Assembly: GCA_031769625.1 (NCBI GenBank)
Contig: JAUIMM010000124.1
Coordinates: 11,745,001 to 11,809,000, forward strand
Length of the DNA: 64,000 nucleotides
Direction: 5' to 3'
From: Taudactylus pleione
Lineage: Eukaryota; Chordata; Amphibia; Anura; Myobatrachidae
Part shown: positions 1 to 11,695 of the stretch, piece after piece
Layout of the letters: every line of letters begins with the position of its first letter
Position numbering within the stretch: the stretch's first letter is position 1
Position numbers and translations under genes: made by a program
The notes under the pieces: generated by a model
Database searches by the model: none
What the model was told of the DNA's origin: nothing
What the model saw: the letters and a program-made list of their open reading frames with translations, nothing else

Positions 1-770
1 TGCACACACCTGCACCGCACTACCTCTCAAACACACCATTGGCCTAATATGATTACACTTACCACTCCAGCTACTTCCTGCACACACCTGCACCGCATCA
101 CCATTCAGCAAGTCCCTGCACACACCAGCACCGCATTACATTTAAAAAAAAAAAAAAAAAAAAGCAAACCCCTACACACACTTGCATCACATTACCTCTC
201 AAACATGCCATTGACCTAATATGATTACACGTATCACTCCAGCTAGTCCCTGCACACGCCTGCACCGCATCATCAATCAGCAAGTCCCTGCACACACCTG
301 CACCGCATTACCTCCCAAACACACCATTGGCCTAATATGATTACACTTACCACTCCAGCTTGTTCCTGCACACACCTGCACCGCATCACCAATTAGCAAG
401 TCCCTGCACACACCTGCACCACATTACCTTTCAAACACATCATTGGCCCATTATGATTACACTTATCACTCCAGCAAGTCCCTGCACACACCTGCACCGC
501 ATTACCTCTCAAACACACCATTGGCCTAATATGATTACACTTACCACTCCAGCTAGTTCCTGCACACACCTGCACTGCATCAACAATCAGCAAGTCCCTG
601 CACACACCTGCACCATATTACCTATCAAACACACCAGTGGCCTAATCTGATTAAATTCATCACTCCAGCTAGTTCCTGCACACACCTGCACCGCATCACC
701 ATTCAGCAAGTCCCTGCACACACCTGTACCACATTACCTTTCAAACACACCATTGGTCCCATGAGTCACC
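1..770. repeat. Minisatellite, ~116-bp unit
   Basis: About seven copies of a unit built from a CCTGCACACACCTGCACC block, a CATTGGCCTAATATGATTAC block and CACTCCAGC. The anchor block recurs near 38, 208, 325, 441, 519, 634 and 750, so spacing is mostly 115-117 bp, with one shortened (78) and one lengthened (170) interval. The lengthened interval contains a ~19-base poly-A run at about 146-164. The array runs off the left edge. Open frames here are by-products of the repeat and are not genes. Confidence 0.9.
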
Positions 771-779
771 TGATCACAC

Positions 780-1860
780 CCCACCCCCGGAAGTGCCCTA
801 CATAAGAACCTCAGAAGCATTGATCCTCTCACACCTCCTTGAAGAAGGCACCTGTGCCGAAACGCGTTGGAGACCCTCACATCAAACCCGACACCGATCC
901 CGGCTGACCTCCACTAAAGATCCCCATCCCCACCAGGGACCACCAGTGCAGAAAGCTCTCAGCCCACCCGCCTGCTGGTCCGCACCGCTCACACCTCCAG
1001 TGACCGGCTCCACCCTGGACCAGCCCCTCTCCCCCCCTGCTCCCTGGCGTGCTCAGCAACTCACTCCTGGCCAGGGGTGTCTCCACCGTCGATCCCCATT
1101 TCCACGAGGGGCCGTCAGTGATAAGAGCATCCCGCACATCCGGCCGCAAGTCTGCCCAGCCAACATCGCCAGTGGCCAGCTCCATCCCGGTCACACTTTC
1201 CACATCCCCCCTCCTCCCTGGCTTTTTTTTTTTTTTTTTTTTTGAATCAGTATCCCAGGCAGACCACCCCCCAGGGGTGGTCCCAGCACACACGCTGCAA
1301 CCCAGCCTCCCAGCAGCTCTCCCATCCACACCTCTGGCTCTGCACCACCAGCGGCATGACCAAGAGCCAATTTCAGCTGCATACTACGGTCGCTGACCTC
1401 CGCAGACCAATCAGAACAGCCGTGCACTTGCAGCACACCAGCAACACGCTGATCCAGCTCACCAACAAACCTGCAGCTTCCAACCTATCTGCAATGGCCG
1501 CAACGTCGACCTACATCACCATAACAAAAAACCTACCAGTAGGTAAGTACTGCCAAGACTCACACCAACACGCGGGATGCTGCACAGGTGTTCCAACCCA
1601 CTCTGCAAATCCCCCCACCCCCCGAGACTTCCTAGACTGTCGACCATAGGTCCAGCAGGGGTGATGTGCAAGGTCACTGAACCGCACGGGAAGAAGCCCC
1701 CTAAAAGGGTCCACCTACCTCCCCAGTCTCATCACCACTCATCACTGAACCCCACCCACCTGCCCAGGATCTTAACAGAGCAGCATTGTGACTACTCAAT
1801 AAAAGATTTTTCCCAAAATTACTGTGTCTCGCTGGCCTCATTTTGATCCTTTTCCATTCC
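780..1860. other. Unassigned C-rich sequence, repeat-like
   Basis: Pyrimidine-rich sequence with a 21-base T tract at 1223-1243. It carries the string GCCGAAACGCGTTGG near 858, a string I associate with dispersed amphibian repeats (recollection, unchecked). AATAAA occurs near 1798, followed by a retroviral R/U5-like stretch, so an LTR remnant is possible but no second LTR or coding domain is visible. Open frames are low-complexity and match no family I recognise. Confidence 0.35.
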
Positions 1861-2089
1861 CCTTTTCACATTACTCCAAACTACACTCCATACCCAATCA
1901 CATCCTCCTCACTCCCAAAACATCACCACCACCAGAAGAAACATTTTAATTAACACCACTCAAAAACACACACAAGTCATCACCATTACTAGCAGGAAGA
2001 GCGCATCTTACCCCCCCTACCCCCATACGTTTTCAGTGCGGGAAAGGTACTCCCACACAAAGGTGCAGCACCCCGAAACCACAACACAC

Positions 2090-3585
2090 AACCCCCTGGT
2101 CAACGAGAGCGCAGTTCTACCACCCATCTTCATATGGCCTGATTTAAGCCCTGGTTCATCGGCCTTCACAGATGACATTGATGGCCATGCATCATCACCA
2201 TGATTGCTTCCAGCAGCTACAAGACTGGTATGCACACACACACACACAGAAGAATTAACACTTTTATTTTTTTTTTTTCTTTTACCCTGGGGGGGAGAGC
2301 TCCCCTGAATGAGGCAGCAGCCCCTTGATAAATGACACAGGCAGAACCACTGCACAGCTATATTGCTGATAAGTGTGGCTAATGCACACACAAAAAAAAC
2401 CCTTTTATTATTTTTTTTTACAATGGGTGTGAGAGCACCCCTAAATGAGGCAGCAGTACCTTGAAAAATGGCACAGACGCAGCTACGTTGCTGATAACAC
2501 ACCCAGAAAAAAAACACTTATTAATATATTTATTTTTTAATGCTGGGGGAGAGCACCCCTGAATGAGGCAGCAGCCCCTTGACAAACAACATAGGCAGCA
2601 CCCCTGGTGCAGCTGATAAGTGTGGCTAATGCGCACACACACACAGAAAAAAATAACATTTATTAATATTTTTTTGCACTTTGGGGGAGAGAACCCCTGA
2701 ACAAGGCAGCAACCCCTTGATAAATGACAAAGGTAGCACGCTTGGCACAGCTTTATTGTTGATAAGTGAGGCAAATGTGCACACACATAGAAAGAAAAAC
2801 ACTTTTATTCATTTCTTTTTACACTGGGGGCAAGAGCACCCCTGAACGAGGCAACAGCCCCTTGATAAATGACACAGGTAGCACTCCCACACAGCTATGT
2901 TGCTGACAATTATGGCTAACATGCACACACATACAGAAAAAAAACCCACTTATTAATATTAGTTTTTTTGCATGGTGGGGGGAAAGCACCCCAGAACAAG
3001 GCAGCAGCCTCTTGATTAATGACACAGCATGCTTGGCACAGCTACATTATTGCTAAGTGCGGCTAACATGCACACTGAGGGTGAAGAGCACACCTGATGG
3101 ACAAAACCCCACATGGAAAACACAGCAGCACCCCTTATGGACTGCAGTGACACAGGAGCCACTGAAGACCCCCTCTTCTTCTGTCTGCAGCACAGCTCCT
3201 ATAGACAACAACACAGCCATTATGGACAACAGCACAGCCCAGCCAGCCCCTATGGACAACAGTAGCCACCCCCTATAGACAACAGCAGCCAGCACCTATG
3301 ACAACAGCAGCCAGTCCCTATGCACAGTAACAGCACAATATGCACAGTATGGACAACAACAGCACAGCCCCTACCTAGCTTCCTCTTTACTCTCCACAGC
3401 CAGGGACCTTTAAAGCATCCATAACCCCGTGAGAATCTGACAGTGGGAGGATGAAGTTTTGCCTCATTTTGAGATCCAAGTCTGGCAGAAAAATCTGAAC
3501 TGGACTCGGTTCTTGCCCCAGATCCTGAAGTTCAGGTTAGTCCAGTTCTCGGGGAACTGGACCTGATCATCTCTACTGGAAACAG
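2090..3585 (-). mobile_element. hAT element, 5' portion (old, truncated)
   Basis: Reading on the minus strand, the 3577-3585 end (CATCTCTAC on the plus strand) resembles the TAGAGATG-type termini seen at 17025 and 29514. Inside it lies the G+C-rich subterminal block around 3437-3580 (GATGAAGTTTTGCCTC, also present in the copies ending at 24036 and 29143). Next come short GGACAACAGCA-type repeats (3190-3370), the tandem array at 2290-3085, and finally a scrap of N-terminal transposase coding near 2140-2220 (SSVKADEPGLKSGHMK) that aligns with SSAKADAQCHSRGHIQ of copies A and B. The rest of the transposase and the 3' end are missing. Confidence 0.7.
2290..3085 (-). repeat. Tandem array, ~124-143-bp unit, in the hAT 5' region
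   Basis: Six diverged units, each with GAGCACCCCTGAATGAGGCAG, a TTGATAAATGACACAG block, a CACAGCT..TTGCTGATAAGTG block and an A-rich tract. Unit anchors lie near 2298, 2422, 2549, 2689, 2832 and 2976. The position, between transposase start and 5' terminus, and part of the sequence match the 155-160-bp arrays of copies A and B, so this is the older counterpart of the same leader array. Confidence 0.8.
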
Positions 3586-3591
3586 TTATAA

Positions 3592-3965
3592 GTAGAGATG
3601 TATGCAACATCCGTATTTTGGTTTTGGTTCTAATTCATCAGCGGGTTTTGGCTTTGGTTTGTGTAATCCATCCTCATGAGTTTTGGATATGCATTTTTTT
3701 TAAATTGATAAAACTGCTAATGTCACATAATTTGGACCTGTTTTTGTTCCTATAGTATTATTACCATCAATAGCATTAACTTCCTGTAATTTCTAGTAAA
3801 TTTTGACCACAATACTGCACCTGAAATCATGAGGAAAGGACTTAAATGCAATTCAAGATATGCAGTTTTTAGATCAGAATTCCAAACTTGGCAAGAAGAC
3901 TTGAGTCGGGACTCGATTCTACTTGAATCCCCAATATGATCCGAGCCTGGACCTGGTTCAACTGT
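3592..3965 (-). mobile_element. Short hAT-derived element (MITE-like)
   Basis: Starts TAGAGATGTATGCAAC and continues with the same 3'-terminal sequence as 15081 and 17025 (TTTTGGTTTTGG, then CCTACAGTATTA-type sequence near 3745-3775). By about 3890-3965 it passes into a degraded 5'-terminal block (GACTCGATTCTACTTG, ATCCGAGCCTGGACC). The interior is absent. It begins only a few bases after the terminus of the preceding hAT copy, so the two sit back to back. Confidence 0.55.
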
Positions 3966-4261
3966 GATTGATGATGTCATACTTGTTATTGTAACTGCCT
4001 TTGGCATATTTTTTTTGCTATTTATTAAGTCCGTGGGCGAAATGTAATAGGGACCGAGTTTAATTGCGACTATGGATTGGCATAATCTTGCAGTGAGTAT
4101 GATGCAAGTTTGTACATAAACTATGTAATAGACTACGAGTTGGAGAGTGCAAGTATATAACAGATGCAAGTCCATACAAGTTTTATTTGGTGTAAACTCG
4201 CAACTTGTAAAGGGAGATCAGTGAGATCCGTGAAGGCTTCTGTTAATAAAAAGCAATTAAA

Positions 4262-5600
4262 GTGTTAAAATAAAACAAATTTCGTGGGGTCCCTCCCAAA
4301 AGCACAATTAGTACCGGGCTATGTGAACCGGTCCTGGTTGTGAATATACAAAGGAAAAAAGATGTAGGGGGGAACAAGCTCACACAGTCTGGTGCTGGTT
4401 AATGAAAATACGGGAAAGTATTTTCATCAAACAGCACCAGACTGTGTGAGCTAGTCCTGGTTGTGGAAGTATGATGGATAAAATGAGTGGGGGTCCCCAG
4501 TATTATCCACAACCAGCATCAAGCTCTAGCTAGTAGGGGTGTAATGCCACTGCCGGGGGATAAGCTTAACAGTGTCCCCCGGCCAAAGCATTAATCACCC
4601 CACACTAGTCTGCTCAGACTGGTGATCCCTGGGGATGTAGGACCCCCCAATAACTAGTTCCTCCATCTCCAGAATACCCCAGGTTGGGGGCTAAAGACTG
4701 GGGATATCCCCAACATCCCTGGCCAGTGGATACAGCATTGATTATGTGGGGAAAAAAAGATATTAAATAATTTTGTCTTTTACAGGAGTAGAGGTCCCAG
4801 CAAGCCCTCACCAAATTCTGATACTTGGAGAACTACAAGTACAAGCTTGTGGGGCATTAATGGCTGCTGGTATCCACCTGTAAAATAAATATAAAAAAAT
4901 TACAAAACACACACCATATATTGGATATTTTTATTACAAATACATACATACACTCACTAATCACTCAATCACACTCCATACTTGTGACTGTCTGTCCCCT
5001 CGTCAAATAAAATTCACGATCAGTACCTGTAAAAATAAACCTGCATACTCATCTACCACTTGGTTCCAGTCCTCTTTGTTCTCTGTATGCATCCACAGTC
5101 TTGGTAAAACAAAAAAAACACAAACGCGGAGCCCACTGGACAGAGTACTGTCCTCTAAGGACAGTACTCTCCGAATGCCAGTTCAGCCACTGTATTTCCC
5201 ATAGAAATACATTGGCTGAACGTTCAATGGTTGAGAGAGATGAGCCTCCACCACTCAAACAAATGAGCGGTTCCCCCATAGTCTTCAATGGTGGGAACTG
5301 CAAGGTTACTAAAGTACATTTCCACTTCTCTGTGTCCCCTAGCTGTGGCATTACACCCCTGCTAGTTAGAGCCTGGCGTTGGTTGTGGATAATATGAGGG
5401 ACCTCTACTCATTTTGTACCCTGTATTACCACAACCAGGACCAGATCATAGAGCATGGTGCTGGTTGATGAAATACAGGGGACCCCTATATCTTTTTTTC
5501 CCCTTTATTTTCGCAACCAGATCCGGCTCACACAGCCTGGTGCTGGTTGTGCTTTTGGGGAAACCTACGTAATTTTTTTAATTATTTTAATACTTTAATT
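4262..5600. mobile_element. Large fold-back element F0
   Basis: Inverted arms of several hundred bases. The left arm has blocks such as GGTCCTGGTTGTG, GTGCTGGTTAATGAAAATAC and the GGGGTGTAATGCCACTGCCG block; these recur as reverse complements at about 5335-5590 (CAACCAGGACCAG, TGTGGCATTACACCCCTGCTAG). The core at 5100-5310 contains GGACAGTACT and GGTTGAGAGAGATGAG. Both arms and core are related to the larger element at 8078-11695, which shows they are one family. No protein-coding potential is visible. A short inner palindrome, GAGTACTGTCC..GGACAGTACTC, sits at ~5143-5171. Confidence 0.7.
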
Positions 5601-5689
5601 GATTTTTTACACATAGAAGCCTACATGGTTCTCTGCTATAGTTACTGCTGCTCAGGAAAAACTCACTAGGCTGAAGCTTATGCACAGTG

Positions 5690-6125
5690 CACAGCCTGTT
5701 TTAAAATGCCCACTTGTGTCCAGGAAGTGTATGCAACCATCGGTACATCAGATGCCATCGCAGCGTTTGAGGTTGACCATACCCTTCCCGAAGCGCTGTG
5801 AGCACTTCAGTGTAAAAAAAAGCCAGGTGACGTTTACTATGATGCTGTCTTTTAAATATACACACCTCGTAAATGCCATTGAGATGCTCAGGCACACCTG
5901 CGTTTGCACCTCCACTCCCCCATTTTTATTGGCCAGCCCTATTACCACCTACAAATGGCTTCCCCTGTCACTCACTCTGTTGGGCTGTCTATGCGCAGTG
6001 AGCGAATGCATTGTGAACTTTCGCTAAGGTATGCACATGCACACGCATGAGCACAATGCATGCACACTACATAGCCATCAGCAGCATCGAGAGTATGCAT
6101 CTTAGTGAGCGGGTCTAAATCAGGC
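5690..6125. mobile_element. MITE fragment related to 37742-38340
   Basis: Blocks TTTTAAATATACACACC, CACCTGCGTTTGCACCTCCACTCCCC and the right end GGTCTAAATCAGGCCC resemble the intact MITE at 37742-38340 (TTTTAAATATACACACCC, CGCCTGCGTTCGGATCTCCA, and a right end in GGGCC). The left terminus is not clear, so this is a truncated or diverged copy. Confidence 0.55.
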
Positions 6126-6484
6126 CCTAAGTTGAGCAAGATTTAAAAAGAAAAGTGCAAGATGGTTTAGAATAAATCAAGGAACAGTATATGGAAATAA
6201 TGAGGATATAACGATCCTTTTATAATGTGTTATTGAAAAGTACTTCTGGCGACTTTTTGATGTATACACCAATTCATTAAAAAAACATAATTTCTACGAT
6301 TCAATAGAGTTTAGGTCTCTCTATTCTTCCTGGAGTGTTAATGAGCAGCCTGATTGTCAGATAACCTGTGAGAGAAAAGGTGTGTCAATTTGCTAGTTTG
6401 TTTATCACCACATGCAGGAGAGGTGCTAGACTTTTAGGCACACTAGGCAAAACTTCTGCATGTGACCCCCCATCTTCACCCCCC

Positions 6485-6485
<1 letters not shown>

Positions 6486-6525
<40 letters not shown>

Positions 6526-6668
6526 CAAAACATATCTGCCACTCCACCTGTGCAAAGTCATTTTCACCTGAAGGGCTAAATGTGTATGAAGAGGGGGGCG
6601 CAGGCAGAAGTAAGTATATATACACACACTTATACAGTATATACACAGAATATATATATAAACACACA

Positions 6669-6721
<53 letters not shown>

Positions 6722-6722
6722 C
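6486..6722. repeat. (TA)n and (CA)n microsatellites
   Basis: Two TA runs (about 6488-6521 and 6672-6709), the second followed by a CA run to ~6722. Between them lies short sequence rich in TATACACACA. The isoleucine/tyrosine-rich open frames across it are artefacts. Confidence 0.95.
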
Positions 6723-6887
6723 ACAGTATCAGAGACATAACTATAACTTTTTGGGCCCCATAGCAACATTTTTAAGGGCCCCCCCTAACTTAGGTCATAC
6801 ACAATGCCCACAGTAGTAGTTCCCCTAAAACACTAAATGCCCACTCTAATGGTGCCCATTATGCAAAGCCCACTGTAATGGTGCCCC

Positions 6888-7430
6888 TTATGCAGTGCCC
6901 CCAGTAGTAATAATGCCCCCGATAGTAATGCCCCTGGTAACAATACCCCTAAAAGTAATGCCCCCAGTAGTAATGCCCTTTGTAGGGACCCCAGAATTAA
7001 GGCCCCTGTAGTGCCCCAGTTGTAATGCCCTTGTAGTGCCCCCAGTAGTAATGCTCCCTGCAGTGCCCCTGTAGTATTGCCCCTTGAAGTGCCCCGAGTA
7101 GTAAGGGCCCCTTAGTGCCCCAGTTGTAGTGCTCCCAATAGTGCCCATAATAGTAAGGCCCCTGTAGTGCCCCCATATGATGCCCCCAGTAGAAATGCTG
7201 CTGTAGTGCCCCCATATGATGCCCCCAGTAGTAAGGCCCCTGTAGTGCCCCAAGTAGTGCCCCCAGTAGTAAGGTCCCTGTGATGCCACCAGTAGTAAGG
7301 CCCCTGTAGTGTCCCCAGTAGTGCCCTCAATAGTAAGGCCCCTGTAGTGCCCCCAATAGTAAGGCCCCTGTAGTGCCCCCAGTAGTAAGACCCCTGTAAT
7401 GCCCCCTGTAGTGCCCCTAGTAGTCAGCCC
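6888..7430. repeat. Minisatellite of CAGTAGTAAGGCCCCTGTAG type
   Basis: Repeats of 15 bp (AGTAGTAATGCCCCC) and 26-33-bp compounds (GTAGTGCCCCCAGTAGTAAGGCCCCT). The unit is part of the surrounding dispersed repeat and has expanded locally: the copy at 34017-35240 has far fewer units. The 187-residue Gly/Thr/Tyr-rich minus-strand frame is a by-product. Confidence 0.9.
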
Positions 7431-7519
7431 CACCCACGCAAACATACACAAAAAAACAATACTTACCTTAAACCCCGCTCCAGTGCCTGCTGCCGTCCAT
7501 CCCCGGCACCCGCTCCTCG

Positions 7520-7912
7520 GAACTATGGGAGTGATGTCATGATGTCACTCCCATAGTGCACTGTGGGACCGGAACCCGGAGCTCAGAAGTGAGGGCCTGT
7601 TTCAGAGCCGAATGCTCTGATCAGAGCGCTCGCTCTGAATCAGTGCCCTCCTCCATGAAAATGGAGCGGACTCCGGGCCGCTCGCATAGCTGTGGGTGAC
7701 CACCCACAGCATATGCCAGCATCCATGATGATGGTCGCGATGGTCTTGACCATCGCGACCATCAGGCTTGCGACGGTCTTGACCATCGCGACCATCAGGC
7801 TTGCGACGGAGACCCTGCAGTAGGGTCTCGCTGCCGCAAGCCCTGGAGTGATTTTGGCTCTATCAGAGCCAAATTCACTCCCACTGACATCACTAGTGAT
7901 GTCAGTGGGGCC
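7520..7912. other. Cluster of perfect hairpins
   Basis: Several inverted repeats in series. 7522-7534/7545-7557 has a 13-bp stem and a 10-nt loop. 7689-7698/7701-7710 has a 10-bp stem and a 2-nt loop. 7729-7745/7748-7764 has a 17-bp stem and a 2-nt loop. 7813-7834 is GAGACCCT..AGGGTCTC. 7854-7872 is TTGGCTCT..AGAGCCAA. 7880-7909 is a perfect 30-bp palindrome. A 33-bp direct duplication (7744-7776 and 7777-7809) repeats part of the 17-bp hairpin. This forms the tail of the dispersed repeat starting at 6728. Confidence 0.85.
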
Positions 7913-8077
7913 GGCTTCAGACGGTAGGCGTTCCCATGTGTTTATGTTTTGTTTTTGTATAAGTTGGACATAAGGTCCTACAAGAGAAGATTTGTGTTTA
8001 GTTAGCACCGGAGAGGAGATGGAACCCATGATCTGGTCTAGCAAATAAACATATATATAATTTTATACAGGCTGAAT

Positions 8078-11000
8078 CTAAAAAATGGAATTCTCCCATA
8101 GAGAACTCCCAAGGGGGGGCATGGTGTTTAAGGAACTACACCTCAAAAGATATTGGAGGTACCGAGCTGAAATTTGGCAAGCATGGGTAAAACTGTTGTT
8201 CTGTGCTGCTTGCCAAATTTCAGGGCAAAATCTTGAGATTTGGAAGTAAGCTAAAGTTCCAACTGTCAGTTTTTTCTGACACTCTCAATTAGGACCATTT
8301 TTCTGTTGTTCTCACTGGGGGATTTTTGGGAAGGCATAACTCAGGGTAGGGAGTGAATTTAGATTTAGGGTTTGTTTTATTAGGTAGCTATTGTTCCAGG
8401 GTAAGGAGCTTTTGGGGTTTAGGTAATTGAGAAAGTTACAGTTTTTAAACTATTACCTAACGAATCCACCATTGTAGAGATAGGAAGTTTCAACTTGATG
8501 CACAGCCTCAGTAGAAACCTCCAGCAGGTGTACTCACTGTGGTTTCACTTGGGTGGACTAAGATGGCTGGCCAGTGCGGGCAGTAGCAGCGGTGGTCTTG
8601 GGGGAAGAAAGCGGCCGTTAGTTGTGGCCGGGACCTGGGGGAGGGGGTGTAGCAGGTGTTAGCTGCAGCCGGGATCCGGGGATGGTAGCAGGTGTTAGCG
8701 GTGGCAGAGCTAGTGTAGTAGAAGAAAGATGCAGTCTCGGATCTGAAATATCCATGATACCTGCATCTGTGTATATATAAATATACAAACACAGAAGCAC
8801 AAATGGGATCAGTGAGACCCATCTGTGTTTCTGTGTATGAAAAAAAAGGAAACCTGAGTTAAAAAAAAAAAAAGCTTTGCGTGCCCCCCCCAAAAAACAA
8901 CAACCAGCACCAGGATTTGGAAACCCAGTACTGGTTGTGCTAAATATAGGGGACAAACAATGTAGCGGTCCCCAGTATGAAGCACCACCAGCACCAGGCT
9001 TTTCAGAACCAGTCCTCATTTCCAAAATACAGGGGACAAATGACATAGGGTCCCCCGTATTCAGCGCAACCAGCATTGGGCTCTGAGCTGGTCCTGTTTC
9101 TGGAAATACAGGGGGGAAAAATGCATTGGGTCCCCCTGTATTTACCAGTACCAGCACCGCATCCTTATAAGTGGGGGGGTGATGCCACAGCCAGGGGAGC
9201 ACTTTCACCAGACCCCTCTACCAAAGCATCACCCCTGACCACTAGTCAGCCCAGGCCAGGGATCCCTGGGGAGCTGGGGACCCCGCAATAAAAGGGTCCC
9301 CCTCTCCAGGGCACTCCGGCCCAGGCTTTTGCTGTCGAAATACAGTTCCCAGCAAGGCTCCCATGCATGCTGGTACATGGAGAACCACAAGTAATAGCAT
9401 GCGGGGCATTATGGTCCCACTGGTACCTGTAGTTCCACAGCAAAAGCAATATTAAAAAACCACAGAACGCACACATTGTAGATATGAAAATTTATTAAAA
9501 CATACATGTACACACACATGTACACACACTATTTCACATACTCACCTATTTTTTCATGTAGCCCATCGGTCCTCTTCTCCATGTAGATAATCCAATGGTG
9601 TTCCTGTAATACAAAATCCATACTCACCTCCTCCTATGCGTGGATCAGGTCCTCTTCATTCCAAAAAAGGCAATCCAGGGTCTTGGCAAAATAAAATGCA
9701 AATACCCGGACCCACAAAGGACAGTACTACCCAAATGACAGCTCTGCCGCTGGATTTTCAGTACAGAAATCCTGATGCGGAGCGCTCATTGGCTGAGAGA
9801 GGCGAGCCTTCTGCCTGTCAGCCAAAGAGCAGATCTCACCATTGAATTCAATGGTGAGAACTGTATGTGCCATTTCAGAAATTCAAAGATGGGCACCGCG
9901 AGCCAATCACAGCTTGTGATGTCATCGCCAATGCCCCCCTCTGCTGGCTTATATAAGCCAGTATGAGCACACGGCACAACAGTCTGTCAGCGGAGGGGCA
10001 GGAGAGAAGACCTACCAAAGAAAGAAGATGACAGGGAAGTCCTGGATGGGTGGTGGCCATAAAAAAGAGCTTACAGATCTCTACCCTCCAGGTGAAGATG
10101 CCATGGAAGTCCTGGGGGAAGCGGCAGCCATGAAAAAGATCTTAAAGGCTGACGCCCCCCCTGATTATGGAGCAGAAAAATAAATGTTAAAACAATTGGT
10201 GTCCTTGTTTTATTTTAATATTTATTTTACAGGGGTACTATAGGTACCAGTGGGCCTTTAATGCTTTGCTTGCTGGTACTTGTGGTTCTCCAAGTACCAG
10301 CATGTGGGGGAGTCTTACTGGGGTCTGTAGTGCTTCTGCCAAAGACAATATTTTAAGTATTTATTTTGCACTACACATTACATAATCAACCCAGCACCCA
10401 CTGGCCAGGAGTGCCGGGGATAGCCTTGGCTATCAGCCTGGGCCTGGGGTGCCCCGGAGAGGGGGACCCCTGCATTGGGGGGGTCCCCAGCTCCCCAGGG
10501 ATCCCTGGCCTGGGCTGACTAGCTGGGGGGGCCTGGTGAAAGTGCTCCCCTGGCTGTGGCATCACTCCCCTGCTAGAAAGTATCCGATGCTGGTTCTGAT
10601 AAATACAGGGGGACCCTATGCATTTTTCCCCCTGTATTACTAGAACCAGGACTGGCTCAGAGCCCAGTGCTGGTTGCGCTGAATATGAGGGATCCCTATG
10701 TCATTTGTCTCCCGTATTTTGTCAACCAGGGCTGGTTCTGAAAAGTCTGGTGCTGGTTGTCCTTCATATGGGGGAACCCTTATGTCATTTGTCCCCTGTA
10801 TTTAGCACAATCAGTACTGGGTTTCCAAAGCCCAGTGCTGGTTGTTGTTTTTTTTTGGGGGGGAGTCCATGAATAATTTTTTTACTCAGGTTTTCTTTTT
10901 TTTTTAAACACAGAAGCACAAATGGGTCTCTGTGTTTGTTTATTTATACACAGATGCAGGTATCATGGATCTTTCAGATCCAAGCCTGCATCTGTCTACT

Positions 11001-11695
11001 GCTTCCTCCCCTGGGTCCTGCTGCCAGCACCACCACTGCCTGCACTGCCACTGCACCGCCACCGCTAGCACCCGCTTTCATCCCTGGGTCCTGGTCGCAG
11101 CTAATGCCCGCTACCACCCCCTGGGTCCCGGCTGCAGCTAATGGATGATTTCTTCCCCCAAGCCCACCACCACTACCACCTGCACTGGCCTGCCATCTTG
11201 GTGCACCCAAGTTTAGCCACAGTGAGTACACATGCTGCAGGCTCCTACTGTGGCTGCGCAAAAAGTTGAAACTTCCTATCTCTACAATGGTGGATTTGTG
11301 AGGTAATAGTTTAAAAACTGTAACTTTCTCAATTACCTAAAGCTCAAAAGCACCTACCCTGGAACAATAGCTACCTAATAATACAAACCTCAAGTCTAAA
11401 TTTGCCTCCTACCCTGAGTTATGCCTTCCCAAAAATCCCTTACAGAGAAAAGCAGAAAAGTGGTCCTAATTGAGAGTGTCAGAAAAAACTGACAGTTGGA
11501 ATTTTACATTACTCCCAAATCCTCATTTTTTAAGATTTTGCCCTGAAATTTGGCAAGCAGCACCGTGACAGTTCTACCCATGCTTGCCAAATTTCAGCTC
11601 AGCACCTCTAACAGCTTTTGAGGTGTAGCCCCTTAATCACCATGACCCCCTTAGGAGTTCTTTATGGGAGAATTCCGTTTTTTTCAAGGGGACCC
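8078..11695. mobile_element. Giant fold-back element F1 (~3.6 kb)
   Basis: Left arm ~8078-9480 and right arm ~10200-11695 are inverted copies. Outer ends are GGAATTCTCCCATAGAGAACTCC and its counterpart AGTTCTTTATGGGAGAATTCC. Further in, CAATTAGGACCA, TTTGGCAAGCATGGGT, ACCATTGTAGAGATAGGAAG, GATGCAG..GGATCTGAAA and AGCCCAGGCCAGGGATCCC each recur in reverse complement at mirror positions, with symmetry centre near 9880. The core, ~9540-10200, is not inverted. No transposase frame is present. Short 3-letter tandem expansions in the arms (chained GCAGC and GGTGGC motifs at 8575-8715, and their mirror at 11000-11180) differ between arms, so the arms have diverged since formation. Confidence 0.85.
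9780..9965 (+). promoter_or_regulatory. Promoter-like core of fold-back element F1
   Basis: The unpaired core has, in order, CATTGGCTGAG (inverted CCAAT, ~9787), GCCAATCACAG (CCAAT, ~9902), GTGATGTCATCG (CRE-like, ~9916) and a perfect 18-bp palindrome centred on TTATATAA (9944-9961), followed by G+C-rich transcribed-looking sequence and an AATAAA near 10179. The first CCAAT region is conserved in F0 (~5215-5240); the TATA part is not. What is seen is the motif order; promoter activity is inference. Confidence 0.4.

Larger units (their letters stand above)
6728..7930. repeat. Dispersed repeat with internal minisatellite and hairpin tail
   Basis: Starts around GACATAACTATAACTTTTTGGGCCCC, continues with degenerate AGTAGTAATGCCCC units, and ends in a G+C-rich hairpin-rich block. 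A second copy lies at 34017-35240 with the same order: GGGCGTAACTAGAAC.., ACAGTAATGCCCC units, then GATGGTCTTGCGACCATCAG. Conserved order in two copies argues for one mobile or dispersed family. No transposase is visible. Class unknown. Confidence 0.6.

Noticed and set aside
780..1860. LTR retrotransposon
   Set aside because: An AATAAA with R/U5-like following sequence is visible near 1798, but no matching second LTR, primer site or coding domain was found, so it stays unassigned.
6888..7451. 187-residue Gly/Thr/Tyr-rich protein
   Set aside because: Translation of a G+C-rich minisatellite; the related repeat at 34017 does not keep the frame.
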